DNA from: Gamarada debralockiae
Taxonomy: Eukaryota; Ascomycota; Leotiomycetes; Helotiales; Hyphodiscaceae
DNA: 64,000 nt
Assembly: GCA_002803225.1 (NCBI GenBank)
Contig: NXFV01001556.1
Span: forward strand, 1 to 64,000
Direction of reading: 5' to 3'
Shown here: piece after piece, positions 60,463 through 64,000 of the stretch
How positions within the stretch are numbered: position 1 is the first letter of the stretch
How the letters are laid out: every line of letters starts with the position of its first letter
Made by a program: the position numbers and the translations under genes
Notes under the pieces: generated by a model
Databases searched by the model: none
Told to the model about the DNA's origin: nothing
What the model saw: the letters and a program-made list of their open reading frames with translations, nothing else

Positions 60463-61415
60463 CGTTGCGCTATTGTGGCCACACGATGCTAGAAGGCCGG
60501 GAGAGGGTATTCGTGGTTTTTGGATGCGTGGCGGGAGGATGTTCGATGGGGGAGTGTTTGGATTGGGATGAAGAATGAGAGAAGACCTGTTCGGAGACGA
60601 AAGTAGATTGTGTGGAGACAAGCGGCTGCGAGACTGCCACGGGCTGGCCCAAGACGGTGCAGAGCCTACTGTAGCAGCCAGTCGTGCCGCGATGCGTGTG
60701 GGTTAAATTTTAGTGCCCAGCAGCCCAGACAGGGTGATCGGCGTAAGGCCCAGCAGCGAATGATGTCGAATCGAGACAAGCCAGGGTCGCCAGGCAGGGC
60801 ACTTTAAAGGGCAGGGCTCCAAGAAAAATCCCAGGCGAACCAACCATGAAACAACAAAACGGGGGTGCCCCTTCCCTTGCAGGCCGGCTGGAGGTGCTGG
60901 ATCCGCCTCTCCGTTTCCTAAATCTCTGCTAAAAGGCGACGAGATGGGGGTTCAGTATGATGGCAAGGATTATTTGTGGTGTGGTCGGCGCAGCGCTTTT
61001 TGGAGAGGGAGGATGATGACTACTACTACCGGTATCGACTGATCGTCAATCTGTCTTCTTGAGATGTCTGGGGGGCCATGTTGGTTGAACGTGAGATGAT
61101 ATGATGGAAGATTGCGACGTTTGAATTTCGATGGTTCATCGAATCGCTGGGATGCTTTGATGATGGCTTCGCTTTTGGACGTGCGAACAGCGGCACCCAG
61201 AGTCCACGAAAGCCGGCTAACTTTAAATTTTGCAGGTGGACCCGGTCGAGGAAACCCAGCCCAGGCACATGACATGTTGATACCTCAATATGGCCTTAGG
61301 CTTCAATGTCAGTTTCCAACAACCTGAAGGAAGAGCGAAAGAGGACAGACATAGAAATAAACCACAGACAGGAGCGTCTACGCGCACGCAACACTCCACA
61401 AATACCTTCTCCACC
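60463..61415. other. Divergent intergenic region
   Basis: Promoters of the TBL1-like (minus) and TMEM115-like (plus) genes. Open frames are short shadows and no repeat is recognised. An in-frame ATG at 61290 precedes the chosen TMEM115 start. Confidence 0.5.
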
Positions 61416-62533
61416 ATGCCTCCACGATTGAATATTCCTCCGATAACTCGAATCTTGCTCATCGCCCTCATATCGCAATCTGCACTCAGCGCCGCGATCC
61501 GATATAGACAATGGTCCGAAGAGTCTGATATCGTCGTTCCATACCTGGTACTCGTACCTCAACTATCTCTCATATATCCTTGGACCTTCCTCACGACTAC
61601 CATGGTGGAGAACAACGTCTTTACGGCCGGTATTGCAGGCCTCACGATCTTCTATGGAGGACGATATCTTGAGAGAGCTTGGACTTCAAAGGAGTTTGGG
61701 AAATTTCTACTCATTACATCTTTGATACCTAATATACTATCTTTTGGCGCTTTGGTAACTCTATTTGCTGTTACTGGGGATATGAACTGGACGTGAGTTC
61801 TGATTCAACTCTATTCTTAAATGCGGGTACTGACCACTTCTCTTACAGGCTCACCTCCATCAATGGAACCATTCCCCTACAAATTGCCTTCCTTGTCGCA
61901 TTCTCTCAACTTGTTCCCGCACATACTGTCACTCTCTTCCGTGGAATTGTCTCACTACGAGTCCCTCGATTCCCCCTCCTGCATGTCATTGGAATCTTCC
62001 TCCTCTCCCTCACGCCCCTCTTAAGCTCTGCCTCCTTCCTCCTCGTAACAACCGGGTTCTTGACCAGCTGGATATACCTACGATTCTACAAACAAGCCTT
62101 CCCAGACCTCGAGACCTCTCAACCATCATCACTGCGCGGTGACGCCAGCGAGACTTTCGCATTCGCGGAATTCTTCCCCGATCCAGTTAAGCCACTCGTC
62201 GCTGTTTTCTCTAATCAAGTCTACAGCATCCTAGTTTCTCTGCGAATATGCACACCTTTCTCGCAAGCAGATGTATCGGCCTCTCGAGGAGAAACATTCA
62301 TGCAAAGGAGCGCGGGTGCGCCAGGAGGTGCAAGGGCCGAAGCAGAACGGAGACGAGCACTGGCGCTGAAGGCTTTGGATCAACGACTGCATGCAGCTAC
62401 TGCTGGATCGAAACCGCAACCACCACCTCCCGCACCTGCTGGACCGAGTGTGCAGATACAGCCTCAGCCGAGTCAACCTGCTATGTTAGGGGAGACGAAT
62501 TATGTGCCTGAAAGAGAAGAAGAGAAGAGTTGA
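61416..62533 (+). CDS. TMEM115-like rhomboid-related Golgi membrane protein
   Basis: Exons 61416-61792 and 61849-62533 encode 353 residues. Up to six or seven hydrophobic helices lie in about residues 10-215 (ILLIALISQSALSAAI; YPWTFLTTTMVENNVFTAGI; GKFLLITSLIPNILSFGALV; IPLQIAFLVAFSQLVPAHTV). YPWTFLTTTMVENNVF with FYGGRYLERAW is what I recognise from TMEM115/DUF1751 proteins, rhomboid-fold pseudoproteases of the Golgi. No catalytic Ser/His pair is seen. The cytosolic tail is Ala/Arg-rich, then Pro/Gln-rich. ATG 61416 (context CACCATG) directly precedes the first helix; ATG 61290 would add 42 charged residues. Confidence 0.88.
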
Positions 62534-64000
62534 AGGGAAGGATAGGTAAAGGGGCGGAAGTGTTCCAGGATGGCTGTATTCTTTGCTGGCGTTAACGTGA
62601 GATGTTACGTCCTTTTGTGTGGTCTCAGGCATATGAGCGTGTAATATCGATATCAATAAGATACCCATTCCAAATTCTTTGGAAGACGTGATGCCGAAGA
62701 CTCGGCTGCAGGATACTAGGAGGGGGGATGGTGAACTAATGATACAGACCGACGTTGCCCAACTTTCAGGCTTGCATGAAACTCAAGTATACGTTGAGGT
62801 TAATCCGCCCCTTTCTCAATTGCTCAGATCCTTTTGGACGATTCAAAATGTCCAATACCAGGCCCATTCTCAGTCGTTCAAACTTTTTGAAAGATTTAAA
62901 AGCTACAATCTTATAGAAGAGGTTTACAGGGAAGCCAAGATATAGTAGACTTAAACGGGCTCAATTGCTTTCAACCACCACCTTCCTTCATACCTTGTCC
63001 TCCGAGGGATACCTTCGAGTCAGCTAACTTGAGAGTACAGAGGGGATACTACCCAAACAGCTCTAGACAGCTTACTCAATCTGTCCTTTTCCATGCATTA
63101 CCAACTTTCAAAAAAGGACCACGATGGACAAGGCCGAATTGTCTTTCCCCTCAAAGAACAGGAAGCTTCAAAACACATGTCAAAGTCAGGTGACACGTCT
63201 CCGTTTTCAGCCTTGCGGCATCTTCGAAAGCATCTTTCGTCCCATCCACTATCCCCATGCAGCTTATCCTCCAGTAGTTTGCACGAACTCCCTTAAGAAT
63301 AAAAAGAAGCTGCTTACGGCCATGGGCGAAATTATACTTTCGTTCTATTGAATCAGTGGCTTGGATGTCACGTCAAAAGGAGTAGTGGTCTAGCGTCCAC
63401 CAGGCCATCGCATTTCGGGTGCTGGTTGGTGGTTGATCATGTAACTAGAAGGACGGAAGAAGCTCACATCTGCATTAAGAAAAGCAGCTAAAACCTCATC
63501 ACCAAAGCTTATGATAGGTAAAGTTAGGTTAGGTTCTACGGAGGTGCAAGCCGGAAAAACAGAGGGAAGCTCGATCCGTTAGCTTCCCCGAATGCACGAC
63601 GATGCTGATCGAAACGCTTTAGAATCGACGTTCCCGTAACCTTACATTTGTATCGAAGTGACAGTGATGTGTTTTAGTACCTGGGTGAGTTGGGGAGATA
63701 TCGTGAGGCTGGAGGACAACAGAGGCTGCTTGTAGTTGACACAAATGCGCGATGCCTTTGTTCGTTCCTCATTAAGCTCCGGAGAAACCTCTCCGTCAAG
63801 CACACCCTTCGTTTTGAATTCATCGCCGCTCAACGAACAATGGGAATGGGGAAAGGAGATGCCGTGCATGACATGTGTCTGCATCTCTTCTGTCAGCAGC
63901 ATGCGCCTCTACGCCCCTTTATCCCTTCTAGTGCCAGGCGGGAATGCATACGAAGTTGCCGTGGGGCGAAGTTTTGGAGGTTCATGGGATGTGATTATGA
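62534..64000. other. Right-end region without a supported gene
   Basis: Short frames (62679-62945 plus, 63093-63351 plus, 63642-63902 minus) look unlike known proteins, and none has partner exons I could identify. A gene entering from beyond the window edge cannot be excluded. Confidence 0.45.

Noticed and set aside
63384..63440. tRNA-like start (AGTAGTGGTCTAGCG)
   Set aside because: No B-box or cloverleaf could be formed downstream.

Overview
This window is nuclear DNA of a filamentous ascomycete (Pezizomycotina; a leotiomycete such as a member of the Helotiales is my best guess, from gene style only). It has short GT-AG introns of about 45-220 bases with CTAAC-like branch sites, no operons, recognisable housekeeping genes on both strands, and AT-rich islands between them that look like decayed repeats. 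Twenty genes could be modelled confidently or fairly confidently. For each, the exon lengths sum to a multiple of three and the product matches a known family or a coherent protein.

Layout. 0-12.5 kb: an unresolved multi-exon locus, glutamine synthetase, a small mitochondrial protein, the SNF1/AMPK catalytic kinase, U1 snRNP protein C (minus) and the p24 cargo receptor ERV25. 12.5-21.7 kb: a gene-poor stretch of fragments with broken frames, a GIY-YIG nuclease gene split by a solo LTR, AT-rich DNA and a tRNA-derived fragment. 21.7-30.3 kb: RACK1/Cpc2 (minus) with a U24-type box C/D snoRNA in its second intron, COX9, TAF8, a RAD51-paralogue-like gene and a dienoyl-CoA isomerase-type hydratase. 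30.3-39.4 kb: a three-domain isochorismatase/AlkB/GST protein, a sugar transporter and an HNH protein with C-terminal repeats. 39.9-48.7 kb: a twelve-knuckle CCHC protein, an aldo-keto reductase, a single-pass membrane protein with PPxY motifs, the TFIIH subunit TFB5 and mitochondrial ribosomal protein uL16m. 48.9-62.5 kb: RFC1, a divergent pair of a GH51 arabinofuranosidase and a sugar transporter, a LisH-WD40 TBL1/SIF2-like protein, and a TMEM115-like Golgi membrane protein. The last 1.5 kb holds nothing I can support.

How genes relate. Most neighbours are functionally independent, as is usual in fungi. The exception is the divergent GH51/sugar-transporter pair, which shares a roughly 690-base control region with two CreA-like sites and could couple arabinan breakdown to sugar uptake under carbon repression (inference). 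The most interesting signals are a 6-base microexon in the U1C gene, the intronic U24 snoRNA closed by a perfect 15-base terminal stem, the isochorismatase-AlkB-GST fusion with serine at the nucleophile position, and a solo LTR whose removal would restore the host reading frame exactly. I found no clear candidate for a wholly new biological system; the three-domain fusion is the nearest.
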